Positions 13,107 to 22,457 of a DNA stretch of 64,000 bases are shown here, in pieces. The DNA comes from Lantana camara (Eukaryota; Streptophyta; Magnoliopsida; Lamiales; Verbenaceae): NCBI GenBank assembly GCA_037501455.1, contig CM074865.1:13896501-13960500 (forward strand). Direction: 5' to 3'. Each line of letters opens with the position of its first letter. Positions within the stretch are counted from its first letter, which is position 1. Position numbers and translations under genes: made by a program. The notes beneath the pieces are model-generated. The model was not told the origin of the DNA, searched no databases, and was given only the letters and a program-made list of their open reading frames with translations.

Positions 13107-13539
13107 TGTTGGATTTTCTATTTAGTGGTCTCACATATTTAATAAATTGTACATGGGCTATCTCATAATATGAGCCCGGTTGAGTGATCTATTTAAGATA
13201 TATTTAATTATATGGGCTTATAGAAATATTTGTTGAAGTATGGGTCTTTTATGTGTAGAAACCCGTGGACACTTAATTATGATTGATGGACCCATAATTA
13301 AGATGCCCTACTTTTGGTTATAAATTAGGGTTGTGGTCCCTAAGTCAGATACGTTCTTTGTCTTCTTTTCTGCCCCATCCCAGAAAGAATAGAATTGACA
13401 GCGTATCATGGCTTAGAAGATCGTAACCTTGGATTGCCGAGCCAACTACGGATTACTATATATGGATCAAGGTACGCTTCCGTTTGTGTGTTCTCGATGA
13501 GTTCGACATGTTTGTTAGGGATTAGGGATTTTCCCTACA
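13107..13539 (+). repeat. 3' LTR of the 6985-13539 copia element
   Basis: 433 bp, matching 6985-7413 with ~20 substitutions and a 4-bp insertion. A purine-rich tract (AAGTGGGAGAT) precedes it. Confidence 0.9.
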
Positions 13540-14000
13540 GTTTGACTTTGAATATTGCAAGATATTTTCTGTTTTATGTTGCTGAAAATTGGATAATTCA
13601 GGTCTGTGAAGTTGTTGATATTAATATGGATGTGTTATCTCTTAAAGTACTGCCTATGTGACTGCTTATGAGGATTGCTTATGATATTTGAGGTCATGAT
13701 GCATTGAACACTTAGCAAGCTCATGTCAATTAGCATTGAACCGCTTATTTGCAACTTTGTGTTGATTAAGTATCTATTTTCTTTGATTTTTGGCAAGTTG
13801 CTCATAAAGCTCTTTCTTTCTTGAAGGATTTGCATCCAAATCTTTAGAGTCAAACATCAAAAAACAATTTGAGGTACGTTGATAACTTGACATATTTTTA
13901 AGGCTTTATTTTTAAACATGTTTGACTGTGATTGCAACGTATTTGTTGTTTCGGGTTGCTGAAAATTGGATATTTCAGGATTGTGAAGTTGTAAATATTT
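13540..14000. repeat. Local ~115-bp duplication beside the copia insertion
   Basis: The stretch at 13540-13640 (from GTTTGACTTTGAATATTGCAA to TTGTGAAGTTG-like text) resembles 13918-14000, sharing TTGCTGAAAATTGGATA and TTCAGG followed by GTGAAGTTG. The copia element landed in one copy of this pre-existing intron duplication. The second copy suggests that the original target 5-mer was GTTTG. Confidence 0.5.
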
Positions 14001-14939
14001 TGGATTGGTGTTTTGGAATCATGTGTAGGTTGTAGGCTATGCAAACAATAATGTAACAATGTAAGAAAAACCAAGGAAATTGTTTATATATGTTTTATGT
14101 TATAATATGTCATACATTAAAACTAATGCATTGTGTAATAAAATTGTTAAACTGTTACTGTATGTGTACAAGCATAGTTAAATTGTATTTGCAGCAAAGT
14201 CCTGTTTGTTCAATGAAGTATATCATGTTCTGATTGTATCTGAATACTATAATAAATGATGTGATTGTTGATTATAGATTGTGTATTTATGTTAATATTA
14301 CTGCAGTTTAATCAGTTAGTTCTATTGTATTATTATAGAAAAAGATGAAAAAATTCTTATTTTAATGTAAAACTGTGATATGTTTTGTAATATTTATTTA
14401 ATATATTGTTTAATAGTTAAAATGTTATGGTATTCATTATTTTAAATTGTACTTCATGCAGAAAAATTATGTTAAGACTCTTACTAGTCAAAGAGAAAAA
14501 TGCAAAAATGGTATACCAATTAACCCCATTTCGCAATTTTGGTACTAAATTTTTTCCGGTGAAAAAATTAACCCCTAACTAACAAAGTTAGCATTTTCGT
14601 GCATCTTTTCACCGGAGTTACACAGCTGGCGCCGGGAAATGCAACGTGGGTACGAGTTTGTGCTTAGGTGGATAGTACGTCACACGTGTGATGCCATGTC
14701 TGTTGTTCCCAGATAGTGAAAATTGCATAAATGGTATACGAACTTCACCCTTTCAGCAAATTTGGTACAATAACTTTTCGGACGGCAAATGTAACCCCTA
14801 TGTACAAAAAATTACAATTTAATGCAAAATTTTGCCAGAGACCGGAAACACACTCCGGTATCATAAAGTTTACCATTAAACAAAATAAAATGTTTATTTT
14901 CTCTAGTACGATAAAAGATGATCTTTCTCGATAAAAACC

Positions 14940-15310
14940 TTAAGCTATTTTTCATCATAACTTGAGTTCGGGAATTCGGATTCAAATTTCATCTCCTTCG
15001 TTGGACTCGTTTCGACGATCCGGATCCAATGAAACAAGCCTTATACTTTTTCGATGTCGTTTGGCCCTCCGACGCAAGAAAATTCAACCCATATGACCCG
15101 TTTACGCCCTTTCGACCTTTGAGCTTTCTTGACCCGATTTTAACCCAAATTTTTTGCCCTTTTACCCCAAGACAACCCTTAATCCTCCCATCACTCTCAT
15201 TTAACCTCTCATTCATGTTTTGGCCCAAGAAAGAAGCAAGGGAAGAAGGCAACAAGGGTTTCTTCCATATTCATACCTTTAAGAGCTCATAACTTTATTT
15301 CTTCTTCTCC
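14940..15310 (+). repeat. Gypsy LTR fragment captured in the MULE
   Basis: The words AACTTGAGTTCGGGAATTCGG and GTTGGACTCGTTTCGACGAT near 14957-15020 match the Tekay-like solo LTRs: 26640-26710 on plus, and 31560-31620 in complement. The run of GACCCG-type words that follows also resembles those LTRs. I infer that this piece was captured together with the pol fragment beside it. Confidence 0.55.
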
Positions 15311-16170
15311 ATCTTCAAACCTTGAAAGAGAGGTTAACTTCGGCACTAGTTCTTACCTTACCCGAGGGTACCAAGGGCTATGCAGTTTACACCGATACTT
15401 GGAAGAAAGGTCTCGGTTGTGTTTTAATGCAAAGTGGCCGAGTTGTAGCTTATGCTTCGAGGAAATTAAAGGAGCATGAGAAGAACTACTCCACTCACGA
15501 TCTTGGGTTGGCCGTCGTCGTGTTTGCTTTGGCGAAGTAGCGTCACTACCTCTATGGTGCAACGTTCTAAGTGTTTACCGATCACAAGAGCCTCAAGGTT
15601 ATTCGAGTTCCAAGTTCAGATTTGATGATTTGGCTTTGCTAAGGTTGAAAGCAAGAGTTTGCGTCCCCGCAAGAGTTCAAGAGACTTATACTTGAGGAGT
15701 CACATTGCTTATGTTATTCGATACATTCGGGGAGGTACGAAGATGTATCGGGATTTGAAGGAGAAGTTTTGGTGGAGTGGCATGAAAAGAGATGTCGTGA
15801 CCTTCATGAAGCGATGTCTAAAGTGTCAAAAATTTAAAGCAGAGCATCAAAAGCTGGGAAGAACTCTCCAACCACTTCTGATCCACGAGTGGAAATGGGA
15901 GTAAGTGACAATGGACTTCATGTCCGGCTTGCCGAGGACCAAAGGAGGGTACGATGAAATATGGGTGGTTATTGATATATTAAACAAGTCAGCCATTCCT
16001 CAAGGTTCGAATGTCCGACAAGGTTCAAAAGCTAGCTGACGTATATTGCAGAGAGATCGTAAGATTGCACGGAGTTCCGGTTAGTATTGTTTCGGACCGA
16101 GATCCAAGGTTTATGGCGACATTCTGGCGGAATTTACAGAAGTGTTTGGGCACCCGACTTTATTTTGTTA
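15311..16170 (+). pseudogene. Ty3/gypsy RNase H-integrase fragment
   Basis: The first frame (15322-15540) shows the gypsy RNase H signature [14 protein letters not shown] with YASR. The usual acidic residue is changed (HDLGLA where HDLELA is expected). After stops near 15538 and 15570, TDHKSLK remains. Integrase pieces follow: a zinc-finger region with CLKCQ (~15810), an EWKWE motif (~15895), then DFMSGLPRTKGG, and finally IVSDRDPRF (~16090). The text stops just after GTRLYF (~16165), where the inner TIR begins. The RNase H C-terminus and IN N-terminus are partly deleted. Motifs fit a Tekay/Del-like chromovirus. No intact product is possible. Confidence 0.8.
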
Positions 16171-16692
16171 ATGGAAAAATTATTGTACCAAATTTGCTGA
16201 AAGCGTGAAGTTCGTATACCATTTATGCAATTTTCCCTATGTGGGAACAACAGACGTGGCATCACACGTGTGACGTACAATCCACCTAAGCACAAACTCG
16301 GACCCACGTTGCATTTCCCGGCGCCAGCTGTGTAACTCCGATGAAAAGATGCACGAAAATGCTAACTTTGTTAGTTAGGGGTTAATTTTTTCACCGGAAA
16401 AAATTTAGTACCAAAATTACGAAATGGGGTTAGTTGGTATACCATTTTTGCATTTTTCTCCTAGTCAAAAGTATGCAGCAAAAACTCTTGTTAGTTTCTA
16501 ATTATGTAAATATATGTATATCAGAAATTGACATTACATTTATGTAACATCAGTGTGCTAATTGTGTTATTGTGAGTTATATGTCGTTACTTCATGTAGT
16601 GTATAATTGTATAAGTGTTTAGCAGTTCAGGTGACGTTATAAATGATTGGACCTTTATAAAGTTAGATACAAAATATCACTTTTAGTACATA

Positions 16693-17472
16693 GGGAGTTT
16701 TTGCAAATTCTAAAATTAAGTGATTATGTGATAAGCAATTATTTTAAGCGGTTTTTGAATGTTTGAAAAACCAACTTCTGATTATTTTAAGCAGAAATAA
16801 GCTAGAATCGAGAAGCAGCCCAAGACATGCTTCTGACTGCTTCTCGATTCTAACTTATAAATTATGTTGTTTTGTATTCTCATTAAAATATTAAAAATAC
16901 ATAATTAACTTTTTAAACACAAATAAAAGTTTAGCATTATACAATCATCATATCTTTTCTTTCCTATTTTCATTAGAATTTGAAAATCTCAAAAATCTCC
17001 ATTAAAATCTCAAGCAAAAAATCTTATCTCGATTAAATTCTCAATTTCAAAAATCTAGATTAAACACTCAAAAATCTAACCTCAATTGAATTCTCAAGTT
17101 TAGAAATCTCCATTAAAATCTTATAACTAAAAAATATGTAATTACTAGGTAAATATTTCTCTTTTATCATTTTTTAGTTTTACTATAATTTTTTTTTGAT
17201 TATTTATTATTGGGAAGATTTGAACTTTTTATTATAATTTAAGATCAACATTTACGGATAATAACCGAAACGATTAAAAAATATTAGGGTTAATTTAGTA
17301 TTTTCATAAAAATTAAAAGTGATTCTCAACTTTTTTCTGCAAACACTCAATTGATTATTTTACTGTTTTTCACTTTTTTTTTTCACTCACTCACTACTTT
17401 TACTATTGCAAATTCTTACAACTTCCAATTCTGCTTTAACTTCTGGTTATGCAGTAGAGTTTGCAAACACCC
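16693..17472. mobile_element. Degraded hAT-like MITE
   Basis: The right end reads TTTGCAAACACCC and the left end GGGAGTTTTTGCAAA, an imperfect inverted repeat. The flanking 8-mers GTACATAG (left) and GTATATAA (right) agree at 6 of 8 positions, so this is a decayed target duplication. The last 150 bp match 88-300 in inverted orientation. The interior has an inverted repeat (AGAATCGAGAAGCAG near 16806 and its complement near 16840), with no coding potential. Confidence 0.5.
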
Positions 17473-17569
17473 GTATATAACTATTAAAAAAAATTATTAA
17501 AAAAAAAATTCTGAAGGCTAATTAGAATAGTCATTTAATATATCTTCTTTTTCTTAAGTTTTATGATAA

Positions 17570-17958
17570 GGGATATTTACATCTGACTACCCTGTATTTA
17601 GACCTAATTACAACACAATCCATCATTATTGAAAAATTACATGTTAGTCCCTAGAAATCTTATTTGGTCTGAGGTCCTTAAGAGAATTTGTAAAAATACA
17701 CTTATGTCTCTGATGGTTTTATGAATGTTACATTGAATATATGATCAAAATTACAAAATCATGCCTAAAATTTATAAATATAAACAAAACGATCCTTACA
17801 AATTGTGAGTTTAACAACAAAGTAGGGGTATATTTGGAATGACATAACGAAACCTTAGGGAATACAAACGGTTCTCAAAGTTAGGGACTAAAATATAATT
17901 TTCTAATAATGATAGAATGTGTTGTAATTAACCTTAAATAATCAGATGTAAATTTCCC
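17570..17958. mobile_element. MULE-type MITE, 389 bp
   Basis: TTTATGATAA at 17560-17569 recurs at 17959-17968, a 10-bp target duplication. Ends form an ~85-bp imperfect inverted repeat beginning GGGATATTTACATCTGA at the left and GGGAAATTTACATCTGA in complement at the right. There is no coding capacity. TSD length and long TIRs point to the Mutator superfamily. Confidence 0.8.
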
Positions 17959-18140
17959 TTTATGATAATCAAATGTATACGCACACACACAAAAGAGATT
18001 TATTCAAAATACTAAACTATACCAAATCCATTTATATATATTTATTTTTTGCTTTATTTGTAAAAAAATTTTAAAAATTAAAATATCATGAACTATGATC
18101 GGTATATAAAAAAAAAAAAAAACTATGGTCGGTATCGATT

Positions 18141-18256
18141 TGTGACCCCTATTTAACGACCATAAAATTAGGGACCGTGATAGTGACTGATAAAACCGTG
18201 TGACCCCTATTTAACAGCCATAAAATTAGGGACCACAATAGTGACTGATAAAAACC
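18141..18256. repeat. 58-bp tandem duplication
   Basis: A unit starting TGTGACCCCTATTTAAC at 18141 recurs at 18199, carrying ATAAAATTAGGGACC and AGTGACTGATAAAA in both copies. It lies in the P450 intron near the donor site. No function is suggested. Confidence 0.7.
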
Positions 18257-18550
18257 GGTTTTAAATTTCGGTGATTGATTAGTGACCTAGGTGGCAACAT
18301 TACCAACCGATTAATGACTGTCTTGTGAACGAATATTTTGTGGTCATAAATCCTCAATTATATTTCTCTTTTAAGGACAAGATTGATGGGCTTGACGATT
18401 GTGATCAATTAATGACTGTTTTGTGAGTGAATTTTATGTTTGTTCCCAACAAAAACTAGACTAACTTCTTTACATGTAGAAATGATGTAATCAGCGGCTT
18501 ACTGACACAATGAACTCAAAAGGGAAAATTTCAGGATCTAGAGATCTTAC

Positions 18551-19437
18551 CATAGTGAGGCCCTTGATAACATCATCAGTATAATACTCGGGATCTGTTT
18601 CTTGCAACGACAATAGCACTTCAATCATGGTTTTCTCTTTGTCCTCCAAGATGGTGCCTTTCCCACGAATCCCGTCGATCAGATCCTGGAAAAACTTGTG
18701 TACCTTCTCCTGCATGGCCTTATACTTTTTTTCTGTTTTTACAAGCCATTTCAGGCACGGAACAAAGTCGTGCACCATTGTTTTGCTTGCCAACTGATTA
18801 AGCTCACTAACAATGTCTTAAAATTGCTTAGCCTCCCCTGAGTTGGCTCCCTCATTTTTTCCACAATATCTCTTCCCAAAAATGATCCTCGTCAGGACAT
18901 TGAAAAACAGCTGAAACATTACAGTCCTCATCTCAATCACGCAGCCTGGATTTTCTGAAGAGATCTTAAAAAGATTACTTCATCCAGGCGGATCTGAGAT
19001 AAGGATTGTATGCGTTGAGAGGATAGAAGTTCAACAGATGATATCCGCCGAAGGTTTCTCCAATGGTCTCCAAGTGGTGACCAGCCAACACTCGTGAAGT
19101 TGTAGCCTAAATATTTACCAAACAGAAATCGGGGCCTGTTGGCTATGATGGGATCGTTAGTTATGGAAAAGCATTCTGTAGCTGCTGACGGGGAGCTCAC
19201 GATAACTGTGAGATGGGAACCGAGCTGCAAGGAGAAAACGGGGCCGTATTTGTTTGTCAGACGATGAAAGGTCTGTTGCATAGGTTTCTTCAGCAGGTAA
19301 ATGTTGCCTATAACTGGAAACATCAGAAACGGGCCTGGAGGAAGATTGCGAAGGACATTTTGAGTTACCAGATACAGACAAAATACTAATGGAAGATACA
19401 GGAATATGATCAAGAACAGGCCCATCGATGGAAACAT
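18551..19437 (-). pseudogene. Cytochrome P450 (CYP81-like) copy 1, exon 1
   Basis: The reading starts at ATG 19437 with a hydrophobic anchor (residues 5-24) and the hinge LPPGP (32-36). The C-helix motif WRNLRR is at 126-131. A 16-bp deletion at ~18975, defined by comparison with copy 2, shifts the frame and gives a stop 167 codons from the start. Downstream, TAA at 18818-18820 replaces a codon that is CAA in copy 2, a second lesion. The last frame reaches the donor site ATG|GTAAG at 18551/18550. The exon is 887 bp; adding the missing 16 gives 903, exactly 301 codons, so these are the only length-changing lesions. A translated product would lack the whole heme domain. Confidence 0.9.
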
Positions 19438-20388
19438 GAAATATGAGTCCTTGTCTTGGATGAAAGATACTCAGAGCAGGTCATTCATTAGCATATCTTG
19501 TGGCGAAAGATAGCTTTCAAATGAATTAATAACCTAGCAACTTGTTTTTGTGAAGCCCAAAAAATTATTTAAATTGTAACGCTTCTCTTTGGGCATTATA
19601 GGTTTTCTTTTTTTTTTTTTTTTTTTTTTTTCTTATTTCAATTAGAATGTATTATTATGAAGTGAAATCAGCAGAATACCGGCTATAATGAATAAAATAC
19701 TCAGAACAGATCTATCATTAGCATCTTCGGAAAAATTGCATACTTGGAATGGTGCCGAGACGCTTTTTTTTTTGAAAATATGCATATCTAGTCTCCGTAT
19801 TTTTAATTTGGTGCAATGTTGATCTCAACGTTAATTAAGTTTTGGACGCAATGCTTATTAAATGCTTAAATCAATTGAACTTTGAGGGACTTAACTTCAT
19901 TCTATGCTTCATATCTTAGAATTTTTTTTTTAAACACACACCTTTAACTGTTCAGATTTTAGAGGAATTCAAACTCAAACTATTATCTTAAAGAAAGAAC
20001 CCTCTAACCACTTGAACTAGTCCATGTGGCTCATATCTTAGAATTAATAGACATGGATAAATCCATTGAACTTCTACAGAGTTTGACTTCGTTCCACACC
20101 TCAAATTAAAAGAATTATACGCATGATTTATCATCCAAAATAAACTAATATTTTAATAAAAAACAATTGTTATTATTTTTCATGGTAAAAATATTATATT
20201 TTATTACACAAATTTTATTGTAGAGAAAATATATAATAGTTATAAACAATATTTTTTTTTAAAGTAAATAAATTATCATTGCCTTATCATGGGTTTTACT
20301 TAGTAAACATCAATTAAGGGGGTGTTAAATAGCTAATACCCCTTTCTAGTGATGTAAACTAATTCATACCCTATAAATTACCTCAATT
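19438..20388 (-). promoter_or_regulatory. 5' flank of P450 copy 1
   Basis: Parts of this flank match the 5' flank of copy 2 (54114-54700), for example AAAAGAATTA near 20109 and 54530 and the CATGGTAAAAATATTATAT word near 20180 and 54607. The far end (20115-20388) also matches 35076-35280. A 22-base T run lies at about 19610-19631. No convincing TATA box was fixed. This is the likely ancestral promoter region, now beside a dead gene. Confidence 0.45.
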
Positions 20389-20398
20389 GTTTTAATTT

Positions 20399-22457
20399 GG
20401 GAAAATTGCAAAAATGGTATACCATCTGCACCCATTCAGCAAGATTGGTACACCAACTATTCCGGTGGCAAATCGACCCCATATCTCTCAAAAAGTGGCA
20501 ATTTAATGCAGCCGGAGACCCGAATACCGGCCGAAAACCCGACCCGAAACCTGATGTGTCATCAATTTGTATTACGTGGCAATGCCACCAATGCCACGTC
20601 CAATACCACTAGACAAGTGTCTTTCTGATCCATTTAAAAAAAATTGAAAAAGCCACATAATTCCTATTTATTTGGGGGAAAATTTCCCTCCCAATACAAT
20701 TATATATATATAAAATATTTCCCTAATATATATTAGACATAAACTAATAATCATATATATTAATTACATATATGCATATAAAAGAAATTAAAAAAAAAGG
20801 GGGGGAAAAGAGTCTCTGAAGTGAAGGCGAAGCGATGTTGGGGTACTCCATCTTGAACGGCGGCAACAGGAGATGGTGGCGCGGCGGAGATCCGATGGTG
20901 GAGGGTTTCCCCTTTCCTGAGATTAGGCGAGAGGGATGAAAAGAGAAGCGAGGGATGGTGATGGGGAAGGGGTTTTGCCCTCTGTTTTCTGAAGTGGTAA
21001 GAAAGGGAGAACAGGGGAAGTAGGTTCGTGGTTGGAGGTCCAATGAAGATGGTGTCTCCGGAAAAGATGGTCGGCGGTGGTCTGTGCAGGCGATGAGGAG
21101 AGAGACGAAAGGGAAGAGAGATAGAGACGGAGAGAGATCCGAGGCAGAAAGGTTGAGACTTGAGTGAGAGAGATCCGAAGCAGCTATTTCTTCCACCAAA
21201 ATTTTCTTCCTGCTACCTTTACAGAGGCAAGAAGAAATTTGGGCATATAAATCTGGACCTACATCTATATAAATTCTCCCACCATGATGTATATATATTT
21301 AGATTTTTATGTACTGTGTGTGCATGTAATTTTGTGTGCGGATTTGTGGAGTTTTATTTGAGTAGTGTTGAAGGAGGCGATTGGTGGATGGTGGTGTTGA
21401 AGACGATGACCGATGGTTGTGGTGTTGAAGGTGAAGGTGATTGATGTGGGTGATGGCTGTGTCTATTTGTGCAGAAATTTGGGTGATGCTTAAGATGAAG
21501 ATGAAGATGATGACCGGTGGCATTGCGGTGATGCTTAAGAAATTTGGGTGTGTCTATTTTATATACCCATATACACCCAAATTTCTTCTTACCTCTGTAA
21601 AGGTAGCCGGTGGTGATTTGGGGTTGTGGTGGTGGTGGCAACATTGTTGGTAGTGGTGGCGGCCAGATTGTTGGTGGTGTGGTGACGATTTGGGTTTGTG
21701 GCGGTGGTGGCAACGAAGGGGACGGTGGTGCTAAGATAATTAGGTTTGTGAAGGATCTTCCAATCTGCTGAGAACTCGAAACTTGGAACTCAACTCGATC
21801 AAAAACGCTAATGGATGCCAATTTCCTTCCAGGGGTCTTCCGCCTCCATTAGATGCCAATTTCGAAGGACCGGCTCTATTACCTGAAGATCCAGCCAAAA
21901 AAAAGTTTGCTGAAGAGTTGCTAGCCTATTCTGAACAGCATGATTTTTTGTTTTTTTTAATTGAACAGCACGAATTAGAAATCTAATTAATTTTTTTTTT
22001 AATTGAACAACATGATTTTTTTTAATTTGAATAGATATCTGAATAATTTAGGTTTTTCGACTAAAGTTAGAATTTTCCTTTAATTAATTAAAATTTTAGT
22101 CTAAATTAAGAATTTAATGTGTTAATTAATTCTAAAATTTGATTATACTGATTTTATGTTTTTCGATTTTCTTTAATATTTATTTTATGTTTTTTCAATT
22201 AGTTTTGTGTGGGTTAATTACATGTCATCCAACTCAGTTGCTACGTGGCAAAAAAATTTACGTGGCATCCACGTGATGTCCACGCTAGAGTAATTGCGAC
22301 GTCATAGGTGGTTTCCGGCAGGTTTTAGGTTTTCCGGCGAAAATGTGCATCAGTTTGCGCGGTTTTGGGAGGTATGGGGTCGATTTGCCACCGGAATAAT
22401 TGGTGTACCAATCTTGCTGAATGGGTGCAGATGGTATACCATTTTTGCAATTTTCCC
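20399..22457. mobile_element. Nonautonomous MULE, 2.06 kb (Pack-MULE candidate)
   Basis: GTTTTAATTT at 20389-20398 recurs at 22458-22467, a 10-bp target duplication. The unoccupied site exists in segmental copy B at ~35265-35276. TIRs of ~85 bp start GGGAAAATTGCAAAAATGG and run through the words GGTATACCATCTGCACCC and TTCCGGTGGCAAATCGACC. No MULE transposase is visible. The core has a GC- and GA-rich block (20800-21180), open on the minus strand for 151 codons (20744-21199), and a GTGGTG-rich block (21600-21720). These could be captured gene pieces, but I do not recognise a protein. A nested inverted repeat occupies 21213-21606. Confidence 0.85.
21213..21606. repeat. ~30-bp inverted repeat nested inside the MULE
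   Basis: CTACCTTTACAGAGGCAAGA followed by AGAAATTTGGG at 21213-21243 reappears as its complement at 21577-21606, enclosing ~330 bp. No clear target duplication flanks it. It could be a second small transposon or a fold-back formed inside the MULE. Confidence 0.55.

Larger units (their letters stand above)
6985..13539 (+). mobile_element. Old Ty1/copia retrotransposon (Tork/Tnt1-like), defective
   Basis: Complete layout: 5' LTR 6985-7413, primer-binding site TGGTATCAGAG just after it, gag-pol remnant, purine-rich tract before 13107, and 3' LTR 13107-13539. The LTRs begin TGTTGG and end CCTACA. By eye they differ at about 20 sites plus a 4-bp indel over ~430 bp, so this is the oldest of the three full copia insertions. 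The flanking 5-mers are CTTTA (6980-6984) and GTTTG (13540-13544), a decayed target duplication. It sits in the intron of P450 copy 1 in the opposite orientation. Confidence 0.9.
14493..16460. mobile_element. MULE with ~290-bp TIRs carrying gypsy fragments
   Basis: CTAGTCAAA at 14484-14492 recurs at 16461-16469, a 9-bp target duplication typical of Mutator-like elements. The terminal inverted repeats (14493-~14780 and ~16172-16460) are about 290 bp and nearly identical. Each starts GAGAAAAATGCAAAAATGG and has an internal second terminus-like motif, AAAATTGCATAAATGGTATA (14718 and the complement near 16234), like the ends of the MULE at 20399-22457. The core has no MULE transposase. It holds an LTR-like piece and a pol piece of a gypsy element. 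It is a nonautonomous, cargo-bearing element of the Pack-MULE type. Confidence 0.85.
5393..18550 (-). other. 13.2-kb intron of P450 copy 1, filled with transposons
   Basis: The acceptor (AG at 5394-5393) and donor (GTAAG, complement of 18546-18550) both fit consensus, and both exons are in phase 0. The same intron in copy 2 is only 187 bp (53014-53200), so about 13 kb has been added here. Identified insertions are an LTR remnant, a copia element, a MULE, an hAT-like element and a MULE-type MITE. Stretches 5393-5790, 6209-6979, 13700-14480 and 16471-16685 hold AT-rich DNA with nothing else recognisable. Exceptions are a (TA)n run near 5692-5717 and a 28-bp direct repeat at 5479 and 5528. Confidence 0.8.

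Noticed and set aside
20744..21821. Open frames of 70-155 codons in the MULE, some His/Pro-rich
   Set aside because: They arise from GTGGTG and GA-rich repeats. I list the region only as possible captured sequence, not as a gene.
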